A stretch of DNA of 62,449 nucleotides from positions 1 to 62,449 of the forward strand of contig NZ_JAGPWC010000030.1 in assembly GCF_018119405.1 (NCBI RefSeq). Reading direction: 5' to 3'. The position numbers and the translations under genes were made by a program. Shown one piece after another: positions 26,855 through 34,861 of the stretch (positions are counted from its first letter, which is position 1; each line of letters begins with the position of its first letter). The stretch is from Massilia sp. ST3. Lineage in GTDB: Bacteria; Pseudomonadota; Gammaproteobacteria; Burkholderiales; Burkholderiaceae_D. The notes under the pieces were generated by a model. The model was not told the origin of the DNA. It saw nothing but the letters and a program-made list of their open reading frames with translations, and ran no database searches.

Positions 26855-28435
26855 ATGACACGCACTGCCCGCCATCGCCCCCAGAGTCGCGCCGCGTACC
26901 AAGAAGCTCTGACTATCCTGAAAGCTCGGCATCCCTGGCTGGCTCGGCAAGTAGTGGAGCCTGCCCCGGGTCACTTGGCCGTGCTAGAGCACTTCGTAGA
27001 GCAATGTGAGTTGCTGATGAAGCAGGCCGACTACCGACACTTGCCGCTCTTTTGCGCCACCACGCAGCGGGACAAGCTCAGCCTGCGGGTGGAATTGGTG
27101 GGCGCGAGCATCAACCGCGACCGAGCGCTGCTGGATTTGATTGAAGCTGCCCGTCACGCGGCACAGCAGCACTGCCCGGTGTGTTCTGCCCCGGTGATTG
27201 GTGGCGATGCTAATGTGAGTCAAGGCGTGCGCTGCAAACGGCACGCGGCCACCATCGGCTTGTACACGGAGGACCTCAAGCGCAACCAGAAGCTCGCAGT
27301 CGCGCAGGGCTTGCTGTCCCCAACTGCCAAGCCCGAGAAGTCTATTCGTGACGAGCCGCTCGATTCCTCCACCGACCGCGCCGTGCATGCCATTTTGCAG
27401 GCTTTGCCCGACATGACGCCGCCCAAATCCACGCCGGAGCAGCTATCCCGGCCGGAATCCAGGGCGACACCGCAGATTGCCTTTCTTGAGGCAGCTAGCC
27501 TGCACAGCTTTGTGGAGCGCCACCGCGCCAAACCGGGAGAGAAGGCCAAGCGGGCACAGTACATCGCCGAGCGCATCCGCGCAGCCGGCCATGAGCATCG
27601 CCGACTAGGTGAGCTACCCGATGACTGGGCTAAGCTGATCGAGGACTTCCAGCGCGACTTCCCCAACTTCGCGGAATTGGCCGAGGTACTGCACGACCAT
27701 TTCGCGCTGCATGCCATGGGTGACGGCCGCGTCGCTTGGTCGCCCATCCTGCTTGTCGGCCCAGCAGGTATCGGCAAGACCGAAGCTGCGCGTTGGTTGG
27801 CAGGGCGCCTCAGCCTCCCGTTCCGTGTTATCGACATGGCCAGTACGCAGTCGAGCGCACCTTTGGCCGGATCGGAATCTTACTGGTCCAACTCTGAGTC
27901 GGGTGTGGTGTTTGAACTGCTGGCCTATCAGCCACAGGCTAACCCTGTGGTGGTGCTGGATGAACTCGACAAGACCGACCAGCAGCGTCAATACGACCCG
28001 CTGGCCGCGCTCTACACCCTGTTGGAGCCGCGATGCGCCCGTGACTTCATAGACCTGTCGATCCGTGACTTCGGCATCGACGCCAGCCATGTGAACTGGA
28101 TCGCCACTGCCAACAGCACCGATGGTATCCCGGCACCGCTCTTGTCTCGAATGACTGTGCTGAATGTGCAGGCTCCCACGCCCGAGCAGGTTGCGTACAT
28201 TGCGCAGTCGATCTATGGCCGAATGCTGGCCGAAAATAGTTGGGGCACAGCTTTTGTGCCTAAATTGGACGAGGAGGTCGTGGCTAAGTTAATGAACCTT
28301 CCGCCCCGCCGCTTGGGAAAAGTGTTATGCCGAGCGCTTGGGCGCGCAGCAAGGGACGAGCGGGGACATGTCCTTCCCTCCGACCTTGAAATAACTAACG
28401 GCACTGCATGTCGAAGGATCGGGTTCATGAGCTGA
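26855..28435 (+). CDS. AAA+ ATPase (MoxR/Lon-like) of unknown role
   Basis: The 526-aa product has an N-terminal helical region and a possible zinc knuckle CPVC...CKRH near residues 112-130. A linker follows, then an AAA+ module with Walker A LLVGPAGIGKTEAARWLAG near residue 303, Walker B VVVLDELDKTD near residue 368, a sensor-1 Asn in NWIATANSTD and an arginine-finger-like LLSRMTVL. The ATPase resembles that of Lon but no protease domain follows. AAGGAAGAA precedes ATG 26855. The terminal about 25 residues may be altered, because an IS scar begins soon after. Confidence 0.75.
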   Translation: MTRTARHRPQSRAAYQEALTILKARHPWLARQVVEPAPGHLAVLEHFVEQCELLMKQADYRHLPLFCATTQRDKLSLRVELVGASINRDRALLDLIEAARHAAQQHCPVCSAPVIGGDANVSQGVRCKRHAATIGLYTEDLKRNQKLAVAQGLLSPTAKPEKSIRDEPLDSSTDRAVHAILQALPDMTPPKSTPEQLSRPESRATPQIAFLEAASLHSFVERHRAKPGEKAKRAQYIAERIRAAGHEHRRLGELPDDWAKLIEDFQRDFPNFAELAEVLHDHFALHAMGDGRVAWSPILLVGPAGIGKTEAARWLAGRLSLPFRVIDMASTQSSAPLAGSESYWSNSESGVVFELLAYQPQANPVVVLDELDKTDQQRQYDPLAALYTLLEPRCARDFIDLSIRDFGIDASHVNWIATANSTDGIPAPLLSRMTVLNVQAPTPEQVAYIAQSIYGRMLAENSWGTAFVPKLDEEVVAKLMNLPPRRLGKVLCRALGRAARDERGHVLPSDLEITNGTACRRIGFMS

Positions 28436-28470
28436 CCACCGGCGATCGGCGGTACGGGCGAAATGGCAAT

Positions 28471-28572
28471 ATCTTGGGCCAGAAGCCGGCGATAATATTC
28501 GGCGATGAGCAAGATGTGCAGCTGCACTGAGTTCTTCGCTAGGCCGCGGTAACCGCAATTCTTAATGCTCGG
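28471..28572 (-). pseudogene. remnant of an IS5-family transposase C-terminus
   Basis: On the minus strand, IKNCGYRGLAKNSVQLHIL followed by a helical tail resembles the C-terminal YRGLAKN-xxQL block of IS5-type transposases, with part of the usual preceding segment missing. No terminal inverted repeats or upstream transposase domains were found, so only a fragment remains. The match is by eye and short. Confidence 0.5.
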
Positions 28573-29261
28573 CAGGGCGAAGTTAGCGGCCTTGGACCCT
28601 AAGGAATGCAGAAACGGATCCATGCAGTGAGGCGTGCGACTAACTCGACGGCACAAGGTGATTGCAGCGAGGCGCCGACCTGCCTAGCGGCGGCCCAGTA
28701 CGCGAGGGACGGCGCAGGCGGATCGTCGAAGCGCACTGGATCCTGTAGTCGACGTGCAGCCACGTGAAGCTAGCAACCCATTCGATCGTTGCCAGCAACG
28801 AAGTGCGACATTCATGCAGTCATGACTTAGCAGGGACGCAAAGTGGGGCAATTTTAGCGCGCATCTACCGCTTCGCTTACCTTGGCCGGACTTGTAGCTT
28901 ATCAGATCGTACGCTCATCGTAATCCGTTAGACAAACACGGCGTGGAACTAGATTCCGTTCAGCTGTCAACCGGACACTGGCACGCGTGCATTCATAAGT
29001 TGTTTACTGCATTGACCTGCTAACCAATCCTCACAACTTTGTTAAACAAGGGTATGGCGGAATTATTATTTGCGTTTTGTCAACAAACGTCTTATCTTTT
29101 CCATTAATTTCCCATCGAACATAGATTTTGGTCGCGTCGAGTCGTGTTTCGGCGCTAGCCGCGTCGGCGGTGATGGGCGAAAGGCAAGAGTAAGTGCGCT
29201 TGTTGAAATAGATTTAATAATCGCCGGTGCAGCATCGCGTCGAAGTAGGGTTATTGAGCTC
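28573..29261. other. 689-bp gene-free stretch before the chaperone operon
   Basis: I find no frame with convincing codon bias here. The last 250 bp turn AT-rich and should hold the promoter of the operon starting at 29262. An open extension of that gene back to a TTG at 29070 lacks coding character. No strong hairpin was noticed. Confidence 0.5.
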
Positions 29262-31388
29262 ATGGATGAAGTCGACGTACAAGAATTAACGCAGCGAGCT
29301 TCTCGGCTGCGGTCCGAAGGCAGGTTGGAAGAGTCGCTGCTGGCGGCGCGCCGTGCGACGGCCCAGGGACCGCAAGATGCGAACGCCTGGTGGCAGCTGG
29401 CGCTCACGCTACGGCGCCTGGACGACGATGGCCGGGCGCTGCCTGCACTCGAACAGGTCACGGAACTGGCTCCATATTTCGCCGCCGGCTGGTGCGAGCT
29501 GGGTAGAGTCTACCAAGCATCGGGTGATCTCGACGAGGCGATTGCCCGCTATGAGGAGGCGCTGGCGGCTGACAACGAACACGCGCCGACCATGCGAGCA
29601 CTGGCGCGCGCATTGGCGGACGACGATTCACCGTCCACGATTCAGCGCCGCCTCGGGTTGTTGCGCTCCCTGCGGGATGCCAAGGAACTGACAGACGACA
29701 TGCTGTTCGACTTCGCCTACTTGCTGGCGGAGCAGGGAGAGCCAGCAGAAGCGGCGCGCATGTACGAGGAATGCACCTGCCGGCAGAGCGGCACAGCGGC
29801 CTACTTCAACCTGGGGCTGGTCTATGAAACGCTTGGACGCGACGCCGATGCGCTCGACGCTTTCGACACCGCGGCTTACCTCGGGTCCGAGAACAGTCAC
29901 CTGCCCAGGCTCAGCGATGCGTTACATGCCAAGCTGAATGTATTGGCAGAAAAGATCGCGCGCGCTCCTGCGGCCTTGCTGGCACAGACCGAGTGGTATC
30001 AGCACTACATCAATCCATTCGAGCTGCTCGATGCCGGGATGCCGGAGGACCTGCGCGGTCAACCGAAGTCGCTGCAAAAGGCGCGCCAGGCAGTGCTGCG
30101 CGAAATCGAGCTGGAAGATGGGCGCCTGGCATGGATGCCTGGACTGGTGCTAGACAAGTCGACCGCGCTGTCCACCCTTGATCAACTTAGTGACGACGAC
30201 GCGTGGTGTACACATCATCTCGTGTTCGAAGACAAGGCGCTGTGCGGCTTCCTGTCGCGCGGCGAACTCAATCTTTTCCTGCGCCGCGCGGATCTGGATC
30301 AGGCACCATTGATGCCGTATGCGCAGGATGAGTCGGTCTTGCGCGTGATCGGGCCCGCTTTCGCCGCCCAGTACAACCGGGTCCTCACGCGCGCCATCGA
30401 GCAAGGAAACGTCGATGTCGTCACCTGCCTCCTCAAGGGCCGCCGCTGGGTTGCGGACGGCCATGCGGAACACTGTATCGAAGGTGCCAAGCGCGCCCTC
30501 GAGCGCCTTGCCGCTCCCGTTGTCGCGCTCGACAAGGAAGCCGATGACAGGACCATTAGCCTGGAAGAGATCCAGCGCGGGCTGGCGGCTGGATCACTCG
30601 GCAGCTTCTTGCCTCATCTGCCGATCGAATTCCATGCCGTACACCATGCGGTCGGAAACGCCCTACGCGGCTTGGCGGTATCGCATTATGGGCGCGAAAG
30701 CGACGCACAGAAGGCGATGCAGATACTGGAGCTGGCCAAGGTTTGTGCCGACAAGCTGCCTGCGCTGGCGCACATGGTGAAGGCGGACGAGAATGCGCTG
30801 AACGAGTTGATCGCCAAGGAGCGCAGCAAGGAAGCATCCATCGCAGCCGGCCAGAAACGCCTGCAGATCACGCGTGCCGGCGTTAGTGACGGCACAACGC
30901 TACTGGCGCCCACAAACATCGCTGGCGTGCGTTGGGGAATGACGGTGATTAACAATTCGCCGCGGACCATGCAGCACACCATCGGTTTCCAGGCTCACCG
31001 CGGCCCAGACATCGTCGCCACCTGGACCAAAATGGGCAATCAGGACGCGCACCGCTCGGAATGGTCAAAGCTGATCGACGCAGCGTTTCACTTCTTGTTG
31101 GGCGACGTGCTGGAGTCGTTTGCCAATCAGATCGACTCTGGACGCGAGGTAAGCGTCGGTCCGGTCGAGGTGGGTAGGCATGGTTTAACGATGGACGAAA
31201 AGGGCTGGATCTTTACCAACCGCACTACGGTTCCCTGGAGCGAGCTAACTTCGCAGCTGATCAATGGCTCGCTCGTGCTGGGTAGCCGGAGCAGGCCGAA
31301 GGCGCGCGCCGAACTGCCGCTCGCGACAACCTGGAATGCAATTGTCCTGCATTTATACGCAACAAAAAAGGAAAAGTCGAACCCATGA
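29262..31388 (+). CDS. TPR-repeat protein of a chaperone-like operon
   Basis: The 708-aa product begins with about five tetratricopeptide repeats (residues about 6-106 and 147-210), such as NAWWQLALTLRRLDDDGRAL and AYFNLGLVYETLGRDADAL. The middle 350 residues are unrecognised. The last 130 residues (GLTMDEKGWIFTNRTTVPWSEL) resemble a small PH-like beta domain. No HPD motif, and so no J-domain, is present. ATG 29262 has only a weak Shine-Dalgarno but directly precedes the helical start. It overlaps the next gene by ATGA. It may be the client or target adaptor for the Hsp70. Confidence 0.7.
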   Translation: MDEVDVQELTQRASRLRSEGRLEESLLAARRATAQGPQDANAWWQLALTLRRLDDDGRALPALEQVTELAPYFAAGWCELGRVYQASGDLDEAIARYEEALAADNEHAPTMRALARALADDDSPSTIQRRLGLLRSLRDAKELTDDMLFDFAYLLAEQGEPAEAARMYEECTCRQSGTAAYFNLGLVYETLGRDADALDAFDTAAYLGSENSHLPRLSDALHAKLNVLAEKIARAPAALLAQTEWYQHYINPFELLDAGMPEDLRGQPKSLQKARQAVLREIELEDGRLAWMPGLVLDKSTALSTLDQLSDDDAWCTHHLVFEDKALCGFLSRGELNLFLRRADLDQAPLMPYAQDESVLRVIGPAFAAQYNRVLTRAIEQGNVDVVTCLLKGRRWVADGHAEHCIEGAKRALERLAAPVVALDKEADDRTISLEEIQRGLAAGSLGSFLPHLPIEFHAVHHAVGNALRGLAVSHYGRESDAQKAMQILELAKVCADKLPALAHMVKADENALNELIAKERSKEASIAAGQKRLQITRAGVSDGTTLLAPTNIAGVRWGMTVINNSPRTMQHTIGFQAHRGPDIVATWTKMGNQDAHRSEWSKLIDAAFHFLLGDVLESFANQIDSGREVSVGPVEVGRHGLTMDEKGWIFTNRTTVPWSELTSQLINGSLVLGSRSRPKARAELPLATTWNAIVLHLYATKKEKSNP

Positions 31389-31822
31389 ATTCGCCCGTCT
31401 ACCATGATTATCCAAAGTACCTGCTGCAGACGCTGAACCAGGTCTACGACATGGAGCGTAAGCTCACCCTGCACGGCGATAGCGCCAATGTGCTCCGCAA
31501 CGTCGAACGCATTAAGGATGCGTTCGCTGGCATGGACCTGTTCTACGAGGATCCAATGGGCCAGCCGTTCAGCGAAACTCGGACCGACCTGGAAGCCTCA
31601 ATCGCCGGCACCGGTGCCGACGACCTGGTGGTGACCGAGGTCATCAAACCTGTCATCCGGCAGGGCAAACAGGCTTACTCAGTCGTCGTCCAGCGCGGCA
31701 TCGTTGTGGTCAAGACACGCGAACCGGCCAGTGCCGCCACCGAATTGGAGACGGACATCACCCACAACGCGGGCAACGCGGCTGATTCACTAGCAAACAC
31801 CCAGAACGGAGAGCAGGCATGA
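31385..31822 (+). CDS. minimal GrpE-like nucleotide exchange factor
   Basis: The 145-aa product has a short helical N-terminus (NQVYDMERKLTLHGDSANVL), then a region matching the GrpE beta-domain layout: EDPMGQPFSETRTDLEA corresponds to the usual G-x-PFDPxxHEAV, and VVTEVIKPVIRQGKQAYSVVVQRGIVVVKT to the closing strands. The long GrpE coiled coil is largely absent. It lies between the TPR and Hsp70 genes with ATGA overlaps on both sides. That position strongly supports a role as Hsp70 cofactor, although the sequence match alone is moderate. Confidence 0.6.
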   Translation: MNSPVYHDYPKYLLQTLNQVYDMERKLTLHGDSANVLRNVERIKDAFAGMDLFYEDPMGQPFSETRTDLEASIAGTGADDLVVTEVIKPVIRQGKQAYSVVVQRGIVVVKTREPASAATELETDITHNAGNAADSLANTQNGEQA

Positions 31823-34317
31823 GCAACACGATTAATTTCGGCATCGACCTCGGCACATCGAATTCCCTGATCGCCAAGTTCGACAAGGGTGAGGTGCAGG
31901 TGTTCAAGAATCCGAGCGGCTTCAAGGAGACGCTACCCTCCGTCGTCGGCTTTCGCAACGATCGGACGATGGTGGGCGACAAGGCCCGAGAATTTCTGGA
32001 ACGCGACGCGCGCAGCGTAGTCAGCCGCTTCAAGCGCAAGATGGGCACGTCGGAAAGCTTCAACATCAAGGCGCTCGGCACCTCGCTTACGCCAACTGAA
32101 TTGTCGACTATCGTCCTAAAGGAACTCAAAGCCTTCGTGCAGTCGGGTGAAGAAGTGGACGCTGCCGTGATTACGATTCCCGCGTCCTTCGACACCTTGC
32201 AAAGCAACGCAACCAAGGAAGCCGGGCGCCAGGCAGGCTTTAAGACGGTCGTGCTGCTTCAGGAGCCGATCGCTGCCAGCCTCGCCTACGCCAACAAAGA
32301 ACGCAACGTCGACCTGAAAAACAGTCAATGGCTGGTCTACGACCTGGGCGGCGGAACCTTCGACGCAGCGCTGGTGCGCATCGTCGAGGGCGAGCTGACC
32401 GTTGTCGACCACGAAGGCAACAATTACCTTGGCGGCACCGATTTCGACGAGCTGCTGGTGGAAAAGCTAGTTGTGCCCGAACTGCTGCGGCGCGGTCGCT
32501 TCGACGACCTGCTCGGCTCGCTGAAGAGTCTTAGTGGCAGCCGCAATGCACTCTGGCACGTGATGCTGAGCCGGGCCGAGGAGGCAAAGGTCGAACTGTC
32601 GGCCAAGACCTCGACCGAGATCGACCTCGGGGCGACCCGAGTCGAGGACGACGACGGCAACGAGATCGATGCGATCCTCACTGTCACGCGAAGCGAATTC
32701 GAATCGGTCATCAAGGATGCGGTCGACAATTCGATTGACATGGTTAAGCGCATCCTCGCGCGTAACAAATTGCAGCCCAGCGATCTGCAGTTCGTGTTGA
32801 TGGTCGGCGGCTCGACCTACATTCCGTACGTGCGCCGGCGTGTGCAGGAAGTGCTCGGCATTGCTGTCAACACCAGCATCGACCCGACCAACGCGATCGC
32901 CGTCGGGGCTGCGTTTTTTGCAGGCACCAAGGAAAAGCAGCGAGACGCAGAGGTAAAACCCGCTTCCGGTGCGTCACCCTTGAAAGTCCGCATGGCGTAC
33001 AACAAGACTTCGCAGGAGTCCGAGGAGATCTTCAGCGCCAGGGTCGAGGGGGATCTCGACGGCATGCAGTATCGGATCGTCGGCACTGACGGGGCGTTCG
33101 ACAGTGGTCTGAAAAAGCTCTCTAACAGGATCATGGAAGACTTGCCGCTGCGCGAAGGGGCATACAATATCTTCACCTTCAAGGTATTCGACGCGCACGG
33201 CACGCAAGTCCGGCTAGACGAGGACATCATCCAGATCGCGCAAGGGCGCTATACCGTCGCTGGCCAGATGCTTCCCGACGACCTTTGTCTGGTGCTGGAC
33301 CTGACTGACGCCAACGATACCCGACTACAGACACTGTTTGGAAAAAATGTGGTGCTTCCGTCCACCACCAAGTACACCGCAGAAATCGGTAAGACCATCA
33401 TCAAGGGCTCCGACGAAGCTCTGCGGATTCTGGTAGTGGAAGGCCCGCAGGAGCGCCATGCATCTACCAATAAGCCGCTGGGCACCCTGGTCATCACCGG
33501 CCGGCAGCTGACGCGCGACCTGATCAAGGGCACTGAGGTCGACATGAAGTTCACGCTGTCCGAATCGCGTGACCTCACCGTGAGCGCCTATCTCAACGGC
33601 ACCGACCAGGAGTTCTCGCAAGTCTTCAATCCGAAACAGCGCGATGTGTCGACGTCAGTGCTCGCCACTGAAACGCTCAGGCTCGAGGAGCGACTGCAGG
33701 AAGAAATCGCGGACGCGGAAAAGAGCGGGCAGCGCGATGTCGCGGCCGGACTGGAGAAAACGCTTTCCAGCGTGCAGGAGCTGATGGGCCAAATTGCCGC
33801 GCTGCGCGACGACGACGTTACCGACCGGAAGTTCCAGCTCGAAGACGCCAAGCGCGAGCTGGCATGCTCGATGCACGAACTAACCGCTGGTAAGCGGCTT
33901 GAACACGCGCGCAGCGAGTACAAGAGCGTGAAGGAAAGCTGCATCGGAATCGTGCAAGAATCCGGCAACGATCGCGAACGCAATCAGATTAAGGAGATTC
34001 TTGCTCGCGAGCACACCTTCATCGCATCGAATACGCCGGAAAAGATCCAGGCAGTAAGCGAGGAGCTGCGACATATCGAATTTGGCATCTTGTCGCGCAC
34101 GCCTGCTTTCCTGCTCGGTATGTTTGATCACTTGAGTACCAAGATGCCGTCAATGAATGACCAGATCCAGGCGACCCGTCTGTTCGACACCGGGCGGCGC
34201 GCTATCGCGGGCGACGATTGGAGTGAAGTGCGCGCCATTTGCGGCCGTTTGTGGGATCTGTTGCCCTCCGACCAGCAGAACACACCGCAGGCGCGCATGC
34301 TCACCGGCCTGGTGTAG
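31819..34317 (+). CDS. Hsp70/DnaK-like chaperone ATPase, long form
   Basis: The 832-aa product carries a full actin-like ATPase domain: phosphate-1 GIDLGTSNSLIA at the N-terminus, phosphate-2 VYDLGGGTFDAALV near residue 175 and the adenosine motif VLMVGGSTYIPYVRRRVQEVLG near residue 330. A divergent substrate-binding beta region follows to about 600, then a long helical C-terminus with coiled-coil character. It is about 200 residues longer than DnaK and lacks the EEVD/DDxxK-type tail. The ATPase residues look intact. It is the third gene of the TPR-GrpE-Hsp70 operon. Confidence 0.85.
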   Translation: MSNTINFGIDLGTSNSLIAKFDKGEVQVFKNPSGFKETLPSVVGFRNDRTMVGDKAREFLERDARSVVSRFKRKMGTSESFNIKALGTSLTPTELSTIVLKELKAFVQSGEEVDAAVITIPASFDTLQSNATKEAGRQAGFKTVVLLQEPIAASLAYANKERNVDLKNSQWLVYDLGGGTFDAALVRIVEGELTVVDHEGNNYLGGTDFDELLVEKLVVPELLRRGRFDDLLGSLKSLSGSRNALWHVMLSRAEEAKVELSAKTSTEIDLGATRVEDDDGNEIDAILTVTRSEFESVIKDAVDNSIDMVKRILARNKLQPSDLQFVLMVGGSTYIPYVRRRVQEVLGIAVNTSIDPTNAIAVGAAFFAGTKEKQRDAEVKPASGASPLKVRMAYNKTSQESEEIFSARVEGDLDGMQYRIVGTDGAFDSGLKKLSNRIMEDLPLREGAYNIFTFKVFDAHGTQVRLDEDIIQIAQGRYTVAGQMLPDDLCLVLDLTDANDTRLQTLFGKNVVLPSTTKYTAEIGKTIIKGSDEALRILVVEGPQERHASTNKPLGTLVITGRQLTRDLIKGTEVDMKFTLSESRDLTVSAYLNGTDQEFSQVFNPKQRDVSTSVLATETLRLEERLQEEIADAEKSGQRDVAAGLEKTLSSVQELMGQIAALRDDDVTDRKFQLEDAKRELACSMHELTAGKRLEHARSEYKSVKESCIGIVQESGNDRERNQIKEILAREHTFIASNTPEKIQAVSEELRHIEFGILSRTPAFLLGMFDHLSTKMPSMNDQIQATRLFDTGRRAIAGDDWSEVRAICGRLWDLLPSDQQNTPQARMLTGLV

Positions 34318-34344
34318 CGGGACGCGCTGGTTGCCGGCCTGGCA

Positions 34345-34368
34345 GCCTGACCAGCAAGCTGGTCAGGC
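34345..34368 (+). terminator. hairpin after the chaperone operon
   Basis: GCCTGACCAG/CTGGTCAGGC is a perfect 10-bp stem with loop CAAG, 28 bp after the Hsp70 stop. It lacks a T-run, so termination is likely but not certain. Confidence 0.5.
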
Positions 34369-34749
34369 GACGCACTCTACATACAGAGGATTCCGCGTCG
34401 GGCGGCGGCGCCTGTGCCTTAAGGGCACAACGCGAGGTTAGACCGGCAAACTGCTGTTAAATATGGGCTAACTTTTTTCGATGACGTCGAACACGAACTG
34501 TAAGGCCGCCGGCATTATTCGAAGAAGATGTGGTCATAGACAGGCGTATCCATCGCCAGCTCTGCTGAACTCAATTGGTGGGAAAGCCATTCTGTCTCGG
34601 GTTTTGTAAAGACAGACCAGCGAAGTAATGTCGAGCTCCGAGGCAAAGTAACGAATCCACTTAGCATGCAATCAGATGAGTACGATATAGAGTACGTTTT
34701 TCGGGTTCCGAAAAGAATTTTGATAGAAATCAATGGATTACAAGGGTTA
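34369..34749. other. gene-free right arm of the element
   Basis: This AT-richer stretch has no convincing gene. A minus-strand frame of 89 codons (34515-34784) crosses the attachment site and lacks a Shine-Dalgarno, so I do not call it. The segment should contain the right-end recombinase binding sites. Confidence 0.5.
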
Positions 34750-34768
34750 TTCCTGTTCAACGTCTGAT
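34750..34768. repeat. attR, 19-bp direct repeat
   Basis: Identical to 10875-10893. Sixteen bases later comes a strong terminator in the position expected for ychF in an uninterrupted chromosome. Confidence 0.9.
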
Positions 34769-34783
34769 CCAGAATGTGTTGCA

Positions 34784-34806
34784 AAGGGTCCTTCGGGACC
34801 CTTTTT
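34784..34806 (+). terminator. displaced native terminator of ychF
   Basis: AAGGGTCC/GGACCCTT with a TTCG tetraloop and T5 tail. In the uninserted chromosome it would lie 15 bp after the ychF stop. Confidence 0.85.
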
Positions 34807-34861
34807 CATTTTTGAGCGCGCGCCATCTCATGAAGAAAACAATCCATCCACCGTCCTGTCC

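Larger units (their letters stand above)
10875..34768. mobile_element. integrative genomic island inserted in the 3' end of ychF
   Basis: The boundaries are a 19-bp perfect direct repeat at 10875-10893 and 34750-34768. Just inside the left end is a P4-type tyrosine integrase. Base composition is lower in GC than the flanks and very low in places (21.5-23.4 kb). The cargo is mostly anti-phage genes. No conjugation, capsid or packaging gene is visible, so it would move by integration/excision with outside help. Confidence 0.9.

Noticed and set aside
26021..28435. Reading the regulator and AAA+ gene as a toxin-antitoxin pair
   Set aside because: Both proteins are too large and transcribed divergently. 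No toxin motif is visible; a repressor with a controlled effector fits better.
29070..29261. N-terminal extension of the TPR protein from a TTG codon
   Set aside because: The 64 added residues show no coding bias and there is no ribosome-binding site. The helical TPR region begins at the ATG at 29262.
11107..34317. Search for CRISPR arrays, reverse transcriptases/retrons, capsid or conjugation genes in the island
   Set aside because: I saw no regularly spaced direct repeats, no YxDD polymerase motif, and no packaging, tail or transfer protein motifs.
34515..34784. 89-codon minus-strand ORF across attR
   Set aside because: There is no ribosome-binding site, the composition is poor, and it spans an integration junction, so it can only be accidental.
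34733..34861. N-terminal extension of the B3 beta-lactamase back to 34733
   Set aside because: It would start inside the island, cross attR and run through a strong terminator. B3 enzymes start with a signal peptide, which lies further downstream.
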